Part shown: positions 51,538 to 58,850 of the stretch, piece after piece
Layout: each line of letters starts with the position of its first letter
How positions within the stretch are numbered: the stretch's first letter is position 1
NCBI GenBank assembly: GCA_039801085.1
Contig: JBDRTY010000002.1
Location: 485,548 to 549,547, forward strand
Length of the DNA stretch: 64,000 nucleotides
Reading direction: 5' to 3'
From: a candidate division WOR-3 bacterium
Lineage (GTDB): Bacteria > Hydrothermota > Tepidihabitantia > Tepidihabitantales > Tepidihabitantaceae
Made by a program: the position numbers and the translations under genes
Notes under the pieces: generated by a model
Told to the model about the DNA's origin: nothing
The model's input: the letters and a program-made list of their open reading frames with translations, nothing else
The model's database searches: none

Positions 51538-52014
51538 CTATTCACCGGTCGGGTCATCCAGTTCCTGGTAGTCGTGCTTTTCATCCCGATCCGGGATCAG
51601 GACCAGTTCCACCCCTTTTTCCCTGAGCTTGCGGCGCAGCGGTTCGGTCAGAATCATTATCCGGTAGCTGTGCCAGCGTTTGAGTTCGTTGGGAAACCGG
51701 GCAAGCACCTCCCGGAACCGGGCAAAGACCCGTTTCTCCTGCAGGGCGGAAAGGAGCTGTGTCTTCAGGCTTTGGCGGGAGATGGTCCGGATGAACCCCT
51801 TGAGCATCTCCTGGCTTTCCCGGCTGGACTGCGGTGCCAGTCTGAGGTAGCGGTCCGGGTGCTGACGGATCAGTTTCAGAATTTCGTCCCGGTTGAAGCT
51901 GAAGACCGGGATCACCTCGCCGGTTTCCAGATCCAGGTAATGGGCGGTTTCCTGCATCTGGTTGGTGAGAGCAAAGAGCAGGTCCCGCTCCGACACCCGC
52001 AGTTTGCGCACCAT
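51538..52014 (-). CDS. UPF0158-family protein
   Basis: 158 residues. YLDLETGEV near the start and a short acidic/aromatic pattern ending RFREVLARFPNELKRWHSYR match UPF0158, a family of unknown function with a helix-rich C-terminus. No signal or metal motif. The ATG at 52014 lies 3 nt after a TAGAAT element; the GTG one codon later sits at the usual 6-nt distance, so either could be the start. Confidence 0.75.
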   Translation of the reverse strand: MVRKLRVSERDLLFALTNQMQETAHYLDLETGEVIPVFSFNRDEILKLIRQHPDRYLRLAPQSSRESQEMLKGFIRTISRQSLKTQLLSALQEKRVFARFREVLARFPNELKRWHSYRIMILTEPLRRKLREKGVELVLIPDRDEKHDYQELDDPTGE

Positions 52015-52017
52015 TGA

Positions 52018-52045
52018 ATTCTAACTGTCCGGCTTCGGAGGTCAA
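52018..52045 (-). promoter_or_regulatory. Predicted promoter of the UPF0158 gene
   Basis: TTGACC (52045-52040), a 16-bp spacer, TAGAAT (52023-52018), then 3 nt to ATG or 6 nt to GTG (52011). Confidence 0.5.
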
Positions 52046-52069
52046 AAGTTTGCGGTCCGTGCGCCCGGA

Positions 52070-54085
52070 TCACTCGAGCAGTGCGAGTCTTACCACCTGC
52101 AGCTGTCTCGGGGTTGACAGCCGGACGAGATAGATGCCCGCCGGTAACGGTCTGCCGTCAGCGTCTGTGCCGTTCCAGCAGATGCCGAATTTGCCCGGTC
52201 CTTGAATGCTGTTGACGAGGCGGGCGACCCTTCTTCCCGCAGGGTCAAAGACCGCCAGTTCCAGCGGGGTGGCGCCGGGAACCGTATACTCAATTTTTAC
52301 CGGCGCACGGGTCAGACTGGCACCGAGCCGCAGTTCCGGAACCGGTGGCAGGGGGCTGCCGTTCTGATCCGAAGCGATTCCGGTATTGACCGTATGGACC
52401 TCAAGAATCCACTCGTTCGGGTCAAATTCGATGCCGGTCGGCTCCAGCGCAAACCGGAACCGGTTACGCTGGGGATTGGCGGAAACCGGATAGCGGATGA
52501 CGGTGTCGGTGCCGTTAAAGAGCACCCTGACCTCCACCGGCATATGGAAGATTGCGGGCGCACCGCTCATGTTGTTCTGGCTCAGGTCAATTACCAGCTC
52601 CCAGGAGTCACCAGCAGGCACACTCTGCCAGCCGACGGTGTAGACCGGATAGCCGTAGGAGTAGACCCATTCGTCAAAGAACCAGCCGAGGTCAAGTCCG
52701 GTGACCCGTTCGCAGATGCGCTGGTAGTCTGCGGTTGAGGCGTTGCGGTATTTCAGGCTTTCGCCATAGGCGCGCAGGGCGGAGAAAAAGATGCCGGGCC
52801 GGTTCCAGGTGGTGTCGCCGAGTACATATCGGAGCATGTGCTGGACCCATGCACCCTTGCAGTAGGAGTGTCCCCAGTCAAACTCATGTCCGGACGGCGG
52901 GGCATAAATCGGATGGGTGTCGGTGGACTCTTCGGAGAAGTAGTCGCGGGCACGGGAGCGGATCAGGCTGTAGAATGAGCTCAGCCCCTGCTGGTGGCAG
53001 GTGAACAGTTCATCGGAGTAGGTGGCGAAGCCTTCGTTGAGCCAGATGTTCCGCCAGTCCAGACAGGTGACCATGTCGCCCCACCAGTGATGGGACAGCT
53101 CATGGGCGATGCCGTTGTCATTGCCGTTCGTGATCCAGTAGCGGTGCACCATGGTCAGGGTCTGGTTTTCCATTCCGCCCCACTGGAAAGGATAGGCAAC
53201 CACATGACCATATTTTTCGGTGGCAAAGGGGTAAGGTCCGTAGCGGCTGGAGTCGGAGAAGAATTCCAGCATGACCGGGACATTGCGGAAGGCGCTGACC
53301 GCCCGGCTGGAATCTCCGGGCCACATGAAGTTCATAATTGGAACCGATTCACCCGGTGCCGGATGATACCACTGGGTGAAACTTGCCCAGCGCGAGGCGG
53401 CAAAGGTGACAAGGTAGGTGCTGATCGGATAGCGGTGAGTCCACCAGCAGGTTTTCCTGCCGCCGCTGACGGTAACGCTGTCGAGGGTGCCGTTGGCACA
53501 GCCGGACATGGTGTCGGGCGTGGTGATGTTCACCTGACAGCCGCGCTCCGCCTTGTCCCATGGTTCGTCAAAGCTCGGGAACCAGTAGCGGGCATCAGCA
53601 GGTTCGGTGGTGGAGTAGCAGATGGCATAGGGAATGCCCTGGGTGCCGCGGGAATAGTAGTAGAAGCCGCGGTTCTGGGTGCCGGCATTGCGCCGGTAGT
53701 AGATGTCAACCGCCAGCGATTCACCATTTGCGAATTCGCGGTCGAGATCGATCAGGAGTCTGCCGGAGCCGGTGGTGAATGTACAGGGGTTGCCGTCACG
53801 CCGCACCGAGTCGCACACCAGATTGATAAAGTGAAGACTGAAGGTGTCAAAGTGGTCGTGCCGGGCAATGAGTTCAACCCGGCAGTGGGCGGTCATGGCG
53901 CCGGAGTTCATCGGCAGATCCAGGTCAATCCGGTAGTGCCGGACATCGAAGTGATGGGTGGATTCGGCCCAGCTCCAGTCGGAACGGGGGAAGGGGTTGA
54001 ATTTGCCCTCAGTTAACGGCTGGGCGAAGCTGATGGTCAAAAAGACCGCAATAATCACGGAGGTTATGCTCAAGACTGATTTCAT
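52070..54085 (-). CDS. M1-family aminopeptidase, secreted, with Por/FlgD-type sorting tail
   Basis: 671 residues. Signal IIAVFLTISFAQP. The active site is HELSH at 328-332 with the distal zinc Glu at 351 (WLNEGFATYSDEL), and the amino-group-binding GGMEN lies at 303-307. The C-terminal about 90 residues form the sorting-type sandwich (ELAVFDPAGRRVARLV, CWNGTDADGRPLPAGIYLVRL). It trims N-terminal residues from peptides outside the cell or on its surface. It directly follows the sodium symporter gene, suggesting peptide degradation linked to uptake. Confidence 0.93.
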   Translation of the reverse strand: MKSVLSITSVIIAVFLTISFAQPLTEGKFNPFPRSDWSWAESTHHFDVRHYRIDLDLPMNSGAMTAHCRVELIARHDHFDTFSLHFINLVCDSVRRDGNPCTFTTGSGRLLIDLDREFANGESLAVDIYYRRNAGTQNRGFYYYSRGTQGIPYAICYSTTEPADARYWFPSFDEPWDKAERGCQVNITTPDTMSGCANGTLDSVTVSGGRKTCWWTHRYPISTYLVTFAASRWASFTQWYHPAPGESVPIMNFMWPGDSSRAVSAFRNVPVMLEFFSDSSRYGPYPFATEKYGHVVAYPFQWGGMENQTLTMVHRYWITNGNDNGIAHELSHHWWGDMVTCLDWRNIWLNEGFATYSDELFTCHQQGLSSFYSLIRSRARDYFSEESTDTHPIYAPPSGHEFDWGHSYCKGAWVQHMLRYVLGDTTWNRPGIFFSALRAYGESLKYRNASTADYQRICERVTGLDLGWFFDEWVYSYGYPVYTVGWQSVPAGDSWELVIDLSQNNMSGAPAIFHMPVEVRVLFNGTDTVIRYPVSANPQRNRFRFALEPTGIEFDPNEWILEVHTVNTGIASDQNGSPLPPVPELRLGASLTRAPVKIEYTVPGATPLELAVFDPAGRRVARLVNSIQGPGKFGICWNGTDADGRPLPAGIYLVRLSTPRQLQVVRLALLE

Positions 54086-54095
54086 TTTTTTCCTT

Positions 54096-55523
54096 TCATT
54101 TGGTAATTTTAAACTTTTGCTCCGGGAAGATCAGGGTCAGGATGACGAAGCAAACAAGACTCACGACTATTCCCGGAATGAAGCCGTGAATCCGGAACGG
54201 GTTCTTCAATGCCATCCAGAAAAGGGCGGTCAGCGAACCGGCAAGCATGGAAACAAAGGCGGCGATCCGGCCCGCCCGCCGCCAGTAAAGTCCGAACAGA
54301 TAGGGCCAGAGGGTGGTGGCGGCAATGACCGCCCAGGAGAAGCCGGTGATGACCAGGATCATCGCCGGCGGTTTGATGGCAATGACAAAGGCGACGATGC
54401 CGATACCGGCGGCGACCAGGCGGGAGATGAGCAGTTCCCGGTCCGGACTGAGCCGGGCACCGAGGCTGTCCCGGATCAGATCCTTGACGATTGCGCTGGC
54501 GGCGGTGATCAGGATGGCGGCAAAGGTGGACATGCCGGCAGCGACGACGCCGGTGAGGAAGATGGCGGCGAAGAAGGGGGAGAGGCTGGACTTGACCAGG
54601 CTGGGGATCGCCTGATCCGGGTTGGCAAGCTGGGGAAAGAACAGCCGGGTGGCAGCACCGTTGAAATAGGGGAGCAGTGCCATGGTGGCACCAACTGTCG
54701 CCAGCACCGTGCCCAGCTTCAGCACCTTGACACTTCTGATGGAGTAGAACCGGCTGACGAGCTGGGGCATGCCCCAGACACCGAATGAGACGATGGCGGC
54801 ATAGGACAGCAGTCCGGCCCAGCTCCAGGCACCCGGGGTCTGGACATACCGGCCGCCTTCAATGGCGGCGAGCCGGGTAAAGAGCTGATTCAGTCCGCCA
54901 GCACGGGCGACCGCCGCCGCGGTCAAAAGCAGCAGGCTGAAGATCATGATCCAGGCCTGGAAGAAGCCGGTCCAGACCACCGCCAGATAGCCGCCGAGTG
55001 CGACATAGACGATGATGATCACCCCGGAAAGGAGCAGTCCGTAGATGTAGGGCAGATCCATCAGCACCGAGAAGGAGTGGCCCATGCCCTGCAGGACCGA
55101 GACGCTGTAGATGAGCAGAAAGATGCCGATGATGAGCGCGGAATAGATCCGGACTGCGGGAGAGGAATAGCGTTTGGCAAGGAGGTCCGGCAGGGTGATG
55201 GCACCAAGCCGGGCGGTCAGGGCACGGGTGCGCCGGCCGAGGACAATCCAGGCGAGCAGGGTGCCGACCAGGATATTGGTGGCACCAATCCAGAGGGTTG
55301 ACATCCCGAATTTGTAGCCGAATCCGCCGCCGCCGATGATGACCACCGAGGAGAAGTAGGCGGCGACAAAGGAGAAGGCAGTGACCCAGGGCCCGAGCGA
55401 GCGGGAGCCGAGGTAGAAGCCTTCAGCCGAGCGTTTCATCCGGGCGCTGGTCACCAGGCCGATGAGAAACAGGGCGGCGAGATAGAAAAAGAGCACAAGG
55501 GCGTAGACAACCGCCGGACTCAC
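54096..55523 (-). CDS. Sodium:solute symporter (SSS family)
   Basis: 475 residues, about 13 helices. GTG start overlaps the stop of the small ORF upstream by 4 nt (GTGA). The N-terminus FYLAALFLIGLVTSARMKRSAEGFYLGSRSLGPWVTAFSFVAAYFSSVVIIGGGGFGYKFG matches the SSS family, with SRSLG and the unwound helix 1. The substrate is not predictable; fatty acid, acetate, pantothenate and amino acid transporters share the fold. Pairing with the M1 peptidase 10 nt downstream favours peptides or amino acids. Confidence 0.9.
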   Translation of the reverse strand: MSPAVVYALVLFFYLAALFLIGLVTSARMKRSAEGFYLGSRSLGPWVTAFSFVAAYFSSVVIIGGGGFGYKFGMSTLWIGATNILVGTLLAWIVLGRRTRALTARLGAITLPDLLAKRYSSPAVRIYSALIIGIFLLIYSVSVLQGMGHSFSVLMDLPYIYGLLLSGVIIIVYVALGGYLAVVWTGFFQAWIMIFSLLLLTAAAVARAGGLNQLFTRLAAIEGGRYVQTPGAWSWAGLLSYAAIVSFGVWGMPQLVSRFYSIRSVKVLKLGTVLATVGATMALLPYFNGAATRLFFPQLANPDQAIPSLVKSSLSPFFAAIFLTGVVAAGMSTFAAILITAASAIVKDLIRDSLGARLSPDRELLISRLVAAGIGIVAFVIAIKPPAMILVITGFSWAVIAATTLWPYLFGLYWRRAGRIAAFVSMLAGSLTALFWMALKNPFRIHGFIPGIVVSLVCFVILTLIFPEQKFKITK

Positions 55524-55633
55524 TCATCCTCCAGCCGGCTGAATACTGACCAGATCAGGGCGCCAAGGACCGAACCGAGTGCCACCAGAATGGCGGCAAA
55601 GGTGAACCAGGGGCAGTTAAACGGACCGTTCAT
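55520..55633 (-). CDS. Small membrane protein, probable symporter accessory subunit
   Basis: 37 residues: MNGPFNCPWFTFAAILVALG then SVLGALIWSVFSRLEDE. It has one predicted helix and a charged C-terminus. Its stop overlaps the symporter GTG as GTGA, with GGAGG inside its own coding end as ribosome site for the symporter. Small single-helix proteins with this placement accompany many SSS transporters. It was found by reading the gap; the position and coupling make it credible despite its size. Confidence 0.65.
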   Translation of the reverse strand: MNGPFNCPWFTFAAILVALGSVLGALIWSVFSRLEDE

Positions 55634-55641
55634 AAATAATA

Positions 55642-55669
55642 ATGATATTATGCCCGGCTCCGGTGTCAA
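55642..55669 (-). promoter_or_regulatory. Predicted promoter of the small-subunit/symporter/peptidase operon
   Basis: TTGACA (55669-55664), a 16-bp spacer, TATCAT (55647-55642), then 8 nt to ATG at 55633. Confidence 0.55.
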
Positions 55670-55686
55670 ACTCGGGATGAAACTGC

Positions 55687-55715
55687 TTGACTTATTTGTT
55701 GCTGCGGGGTAATAT
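55687..55715 (+). promoter_or_regulatory. Promoter of the 55773 secreted-protein gene
   Basis: TTGACT (55687-55692), a 17-bp spacer, TAATAT (55710-55715), then a leader of about 50 nt with AAAGGAG 6-7 nt before ATG. It is divergent from the symporter promoter, with -35 boxes 17 bp apart. Confidence 0.55.
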
Positions 55716-55772
55716 TTTCTGCCCGTGAAGCGGGCAATTTAGGTGAGACGGCAATTAACGAAAGGAGCAGTG

Positions 55773-57491
55773 ATGCGCAAGGTAGCATTAATAACCATGA
55801 TAGTGCTGGCGGTCGTGGCGTTCGGCGCCGAGGAGCGCTGGCTCAGCCCGACCCCGACCCATCATTACACCATCCCCAATCCGGAACCGGGAATTTTCCC
55901 GCCGGCAAATGAGATACCATTCTCGGTGATTGACACCTTCAAGTATGATGACAACATGCCGGCGAGCGCCTGGGCATGGAATCAGGGTGGGAATGGCTGG
56001 GGTGTGAAGTTCATTGCACCGGCACCGAGTTTCACGCTCAAGGGTGCACTGGTGCACTTCTACTCCGGCTGGCCGGTGCCTGGTGGCACCAGGGCAATGG
56101 TCAAGGTGTATGCGGATGACGGTCCGGGCGGTTCGCCAGGGACCGAAATCTGGCATTCGGACACGCTGACGATCACCCGCGGTCAGTGGAACTATGTGTC
56201 GATTGAAGAACCGGTGGTTGGTTCCAATTACTACATCTTCTATGTGCAGGTTGACTCCTATCCGATCTGTCCCGGACTTTCCATTGATGTGGCGAACAAT
56301 GCACCCTCCCACCGGATGTGGTCCTATCTGAACGGCACATTTTCCGAGGATGCGCGGCGCGGCGAATGGCTGATCCGTTCGGTCGTGGAGTGGGACCCGC
56401 CGGCAACCGATGCGGCAACCCTTTATTTTGCTGCGGCGATGCCGCCGGACACCCTGCCCAATATCAATCTGAACATCCGGGCGACGATCAAGAATCTGGG
56501 GACTGACCAGCTGCCGCTGGGTACACCGGTCCGGCTGAAGATCACCGGTCCGCAGGGCTATGTGTATGAGGATACTATGACCACCAGTGCCAATCTGACC
56601 CGTGGTCAGACCGCTCAGATGAACTTCTCGCCTGCCTGGCGGATTCCGGCAGTTACCGGCGCCTACCGGATTCATGTCTGGACCGAGGCGGCGGGTGAGC
56701 AGTATCCTTATGACGACACGATTATCTATGACCTGAGTGTTGCCCGCTGGATTGAGTATGCGAACTACAACAACCCGCGCTGGCTGACCTGGGCAGGACC
56801 GGAGCGGGCGGTCAAGTTCAATCCGGCGCAGTTCGGACTCCAGTATCCGGTCGGCGTCAACCGGGTCCGCACCCAGTTCTATCTCCATCCGTCCTACCCC
56901 TGGCCTGACTCCACCTTCCGGTTCAAGATCTATGCCGGCGACGGCACCACCCTGCTGTATGAATCACCGGACATCGAGGCACCGGCAGGTGCACCGGGTG
57001 CGATCAAGGCTTATGACCTTGATTCAATGCTGATCTTCACCTCAGGCGAGTTCTATGTGGCGGTGGCACCGGTCCACTCCTCAGGCCATCCGTCATCGCT
57101 TGCTGATGACACGACAGACAGCAGAAGCTACTACGGCACACCGGGTGGCTGGGTGCCCTGGACCAACGGCGAGCTGTTCATTTCGGCATCGGCGCTCGGC
57201 GGTGTCGGGGTGGAGGAGGGTTACAACCCGAATCTGCGCAATGCGGAACTGCGGTTTTCCAATCCGGCTCAGGACCGGCTGGTGGTGCACTGGCAGGTGC
57301 CGGCGGTCTCCCGGGTCCAGCTGGCACTCTACGATGCGACCGGCAGAATGGTGCGCGCGCTGTATGCGGCGGAGGGTGTCCGTTCCGGCAGGACCGAGGT
57401 TGACCTGAGCACGCTTGCCAACGGCATCTATCTCGTCCGTCTGGAGAGCCCGGCCGGATCAGCAACCCACAAACTGGTGCTTAACCGGTAA
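55773..57491 (+). CDS. Large secreted protein with Por/FlgD-type sorting tail
   Basis: 572 residues from ATG at 55773, chosen for its AAAGGAG and the signal VALITMIVLAVVAFGAEE. The body is beta-rich without a recognised catalytic motif: VYADDGPGGSPGTEIW, NIRATIKNLGTDQLPLGTPV (a CARDB-like adhesive beta-sandwich) and FKIYAGDGTTLLYESPD. The end is a sorting-type domain (LALYDATGRMVRAL, LANGIYLVRLE). A strong terminator follows. It probably works as a surface or extracellular protein. Confidence 0.8.
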   Translation: MRKVALITMIVLAVVAFGAEERWLSPTPTHHYTIPNPEPGIFPPANEIPFSVIDTFKYDDNMPASAWAWNQGGNGWGVKFIAPAPSFTLKGALVHFYSGWPVPGGTRAMVKVYADDGPGGSPGTEIWHSDTLTITRGQWNYVSIEEPVVGSNYYIFYVQVDSYPICPGLSIDVANNAPSHRMWSYLNGTFSEDARRGEWLIRSVVEWDPPATDAATLYFAAAMPPDTLPNINLNIRATIKNLGTDQLPLGTPVRLKITGPQGYVYEDTMTTSANLTRGQTAQMNFSPAWRIPAVTGAYRIHVWTEAAGEQYPYDDTIIYDLSVARWIEYANYNNPRWLTWAGPERAVKFNPAQFGLQYPVGVNRVRTQFYLHPSYPWPDSTFRFKIYAGDGTTLLYESPDIEAPAGAPGAIKAYDLDSMLIFTSGEFYVAVAPVHSSGHPSSLADDTTDSRSYYGTPGGWVPWTNGELFISASALGGVGVEEGYNPNLRNAELRFSNPAQDRLVVHWQVPAVSRVQLALYDATGRMVRALYAAEGVRSGRTEVDLSTLANGIYLVRLESPAGSATHKLVLNR

Positions 57492-57509
57492 AACCGGCTT
57501 GAAGAATCA

Positions 57510-57539
57510 GGGGGTCGGCAACGACCCCCTTTTATTTTT
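57510..57539 (+). terminator. Strong intrinsic terminator
   Basis: GGGGGTCG (57510-57517), GCAA tetraloop, CGACCCCC (57522-57529), then TTTTATTTTT. A perfect 8-bp stem with a GNRA loop and a T-tract. It ends transcription of the 55773 gene; its T-tail overlaps the stop of the convergent small metallopeptidase gene. Confidence 0.9.
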
Positions 57540-57900
57540 CCTGTTCGAGCCGGTAGAGCTCCTCGTCCGAGAGGCCGAAGTAATGGCCGATTTCGTGAAT
57601 CGTCACCCGGCGCACCAGCTCCCGGATTTCCTGTTCATTCCGGCACCGGGCTTCAATCGGCTGCTGAAAGATGACAATCGTGTCCGGCAGGACATTGCCA
57701 TAGAACGGACCGCGCCGGTTATAGGGGATTCCCTGATATACTCCGAGGATTGACCACGGATGTCGGCCCAGCTGCTGTGCCAGTTCGGGTGGCGCAACCG
57801 GCATCACCATGACACTCAGATTTTTTATTCTTGAGGCAAAGAAATCGGGCAGGTTCTGCACTACCTCTTCGACCAGCTGGAGAAACTGTTCGCTTTCCAC
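57532..57900 (-). CDS. Minimal zincin-like metallopeptidase (DUF1025-like)
   Basis: 122 residues. The zinc motif is VTIHEIGHYFGLSDEELYRLE at the C-terminal end, typical of the small MMP-like family often found near ribosomal or growth genes. An N-terminal alpha/beta part includes SILGVYQGIPYNRRG. GTG start 1 nt after the yggS stop. Substrate unknown. The stop codon lies inside the T-tail of a convergent terminator. Confidence 0.85.
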   Translation of the reverse strand: MESEQFLQLVEEVVQNLPDFFASRIKNLSVMVMPVAPPELAQQLGRHPWSILGVYQGIPYNRRGPFYGNVLPDTIVIFQQPIEARCRNEQEIRELVRRVTIHEIGHYFGLSDEELYRLEQEK

Positions 57901-57901
57901 G

Positions 57902-58588
57902 CTACGGTCTCGGACCGAAAAGGGCGGTGCCGATCCGGATCATCGTCGCCCCCTCTTCAATCCCGACCTCAAAGTCAGCGCTCATCCCCATTGACAGCTC
58001 GGGCAGGGGGATGCCAAACCGCTGCTTTAGCTCCTGTTTCAGCCGGAAAAGCAGGCGGAAGCAGGCTCTTGACGCCTCCGGATTCTCAACCGCCAGACCC
58101 GGACCGATGGTCATCAGCCCGGAAACGACCAGCCGGTCCAGCGCCAGGACCTGACCCAGCAGTTCGGGCAGTCCTTCAGGGGTAACACCGTGCTTGGTCG
58201 GCTCGGCCGAGGTGTTGACCTCAATCAGGACCGGAATCTTCATCCCCTTCTGCTCACACCGGCGCTGAAGCTCCTCTGCCAGATGAAGCGAGTCGACACT
58301 CTGGATCATGCTGAACAGCTCCAGCGCCCTCTTGACCTTGTTGGTCTGGAGGGTGCCGACCAGATGCCACTGGACCGGTGCCCTGATGAGCGGAATCTTG
58401 GTCGCTGCCTCCTGCACCCGGTTTTCACCAAAGATGGTCACGCCCGCAGCAATCGCCTCTTCAATCAGCGCCACCGGCTGGTTCTTGGATACCGCCACGA
58501 GCTTGATCTCCCTGGGATCTCTGCCGGCACGGGCACAGGCGGATTCAATCCGTGCCTGAATACGCTTCAGGTTTTCAGCAACGCCCAT
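57902..58588 (-). CDS. yggS: Pyridoxal phosphate homeostasis protein YggS/PLPBP
   Basis: 228 residues. PLP-binding lysine in LVAVSKNQPVALIEEAI, then FGENRVQEA, WHLVGTLQTNK, VLIEVNTSAEPTKHGV, GLMTIGP and LSMGMSADFEVGIEEGATMIRIGTALFG. It balances PLP and amino-acid pools, without a reaction of its own. It lies upstream of the small metallopeptidase and has a promoter whose -10 is 6 nt before ATG. Confidence 0.95.
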   Translation of the reverse strand: MGVAENLKRIQARIESACARAGRDPREIKLVAVSKNQPVALIEEAIAAGVTIFGENRVQEAATKIPLIRAPVQWHLVGTLQTNKVKRALELFSMIQSVDSLHLAEELQRRCEQKGMKIPVLIEVNTSAEPTKHGVTPEGLPELLGQVLALDRLVVSGLMTIGPGLAVENPEASRACFRLLFRLKQELKQRFGIPLPELSMGMSADFEVGIEEGATMIRIGTALFGPRP

Positions 58589-58594
58589 GACCCG

Positions 58595-58622
58595 ATTATA
58601 GAAAAGCGGGGTCTCAAATCAA
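58595..58622 (-). promoter_or_regulatory. Predicted leaderless promoter of yggS
   Basis: TTGATT (58622-58617), a 16-bp spacer, TATAAT (58600-58595), then 6 nt to ATG at 58588. Confidence 0.65.
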
Positions 58623-58816
58623 GGTTCGGAGCCGGCAGGGGTACCGGGAACTGCCCGGTCTGCAGGCTTTTCCGGGGTATAAATCTGCAACTTTATGAAA
58701 TTCTGCGGGTTAAGGATGAGGGGTCTGCTGTGATGTGAAATTTGGCATTTTCTGGTGCTCTAAATTTATGGGGAGGGAAAACAGGGCGCAGTATGGCGGG
58801 CTCAGGGTGGAACCGG

Positions 58817-58844
58817 TTGACCTCTGACCTGTCCGGGCTAAATT
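58817..58844 (+). promoter_or_regulatory. Predicted leaderless promoter of the 58851 glycosyltransferase gene
   Basis: TTGACC (58817-58822), a 16-bp spacer, TAAATT (58839-58844), then exactly 6 nt to ATG at 58851. Confidence 0.6.
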
Positions 58845-58850
58845 TGAGCG

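Noticed and set aside
52994..54016. Plus-strand frame of 340 codons across the M1 peptidase
   Set aside because: Antisense shadow of a gene with intact HExxH and GxMEN motifs.
55788..56888. Minus-strand frame of about 366 codons inside the secreted-protein gene
   Set aside because: Antisense shadow; the plus-strand gene has a signal peptide, Shine-Dalgarno, sorting tail and terminator.
58644..58658. CCGGG-AACTG-CCCGG hairpin, with similar text at 45246
   Set aside because: Five-base stem without a T-tract; the shared 13-mer is likely chance in GC-rich DNA.
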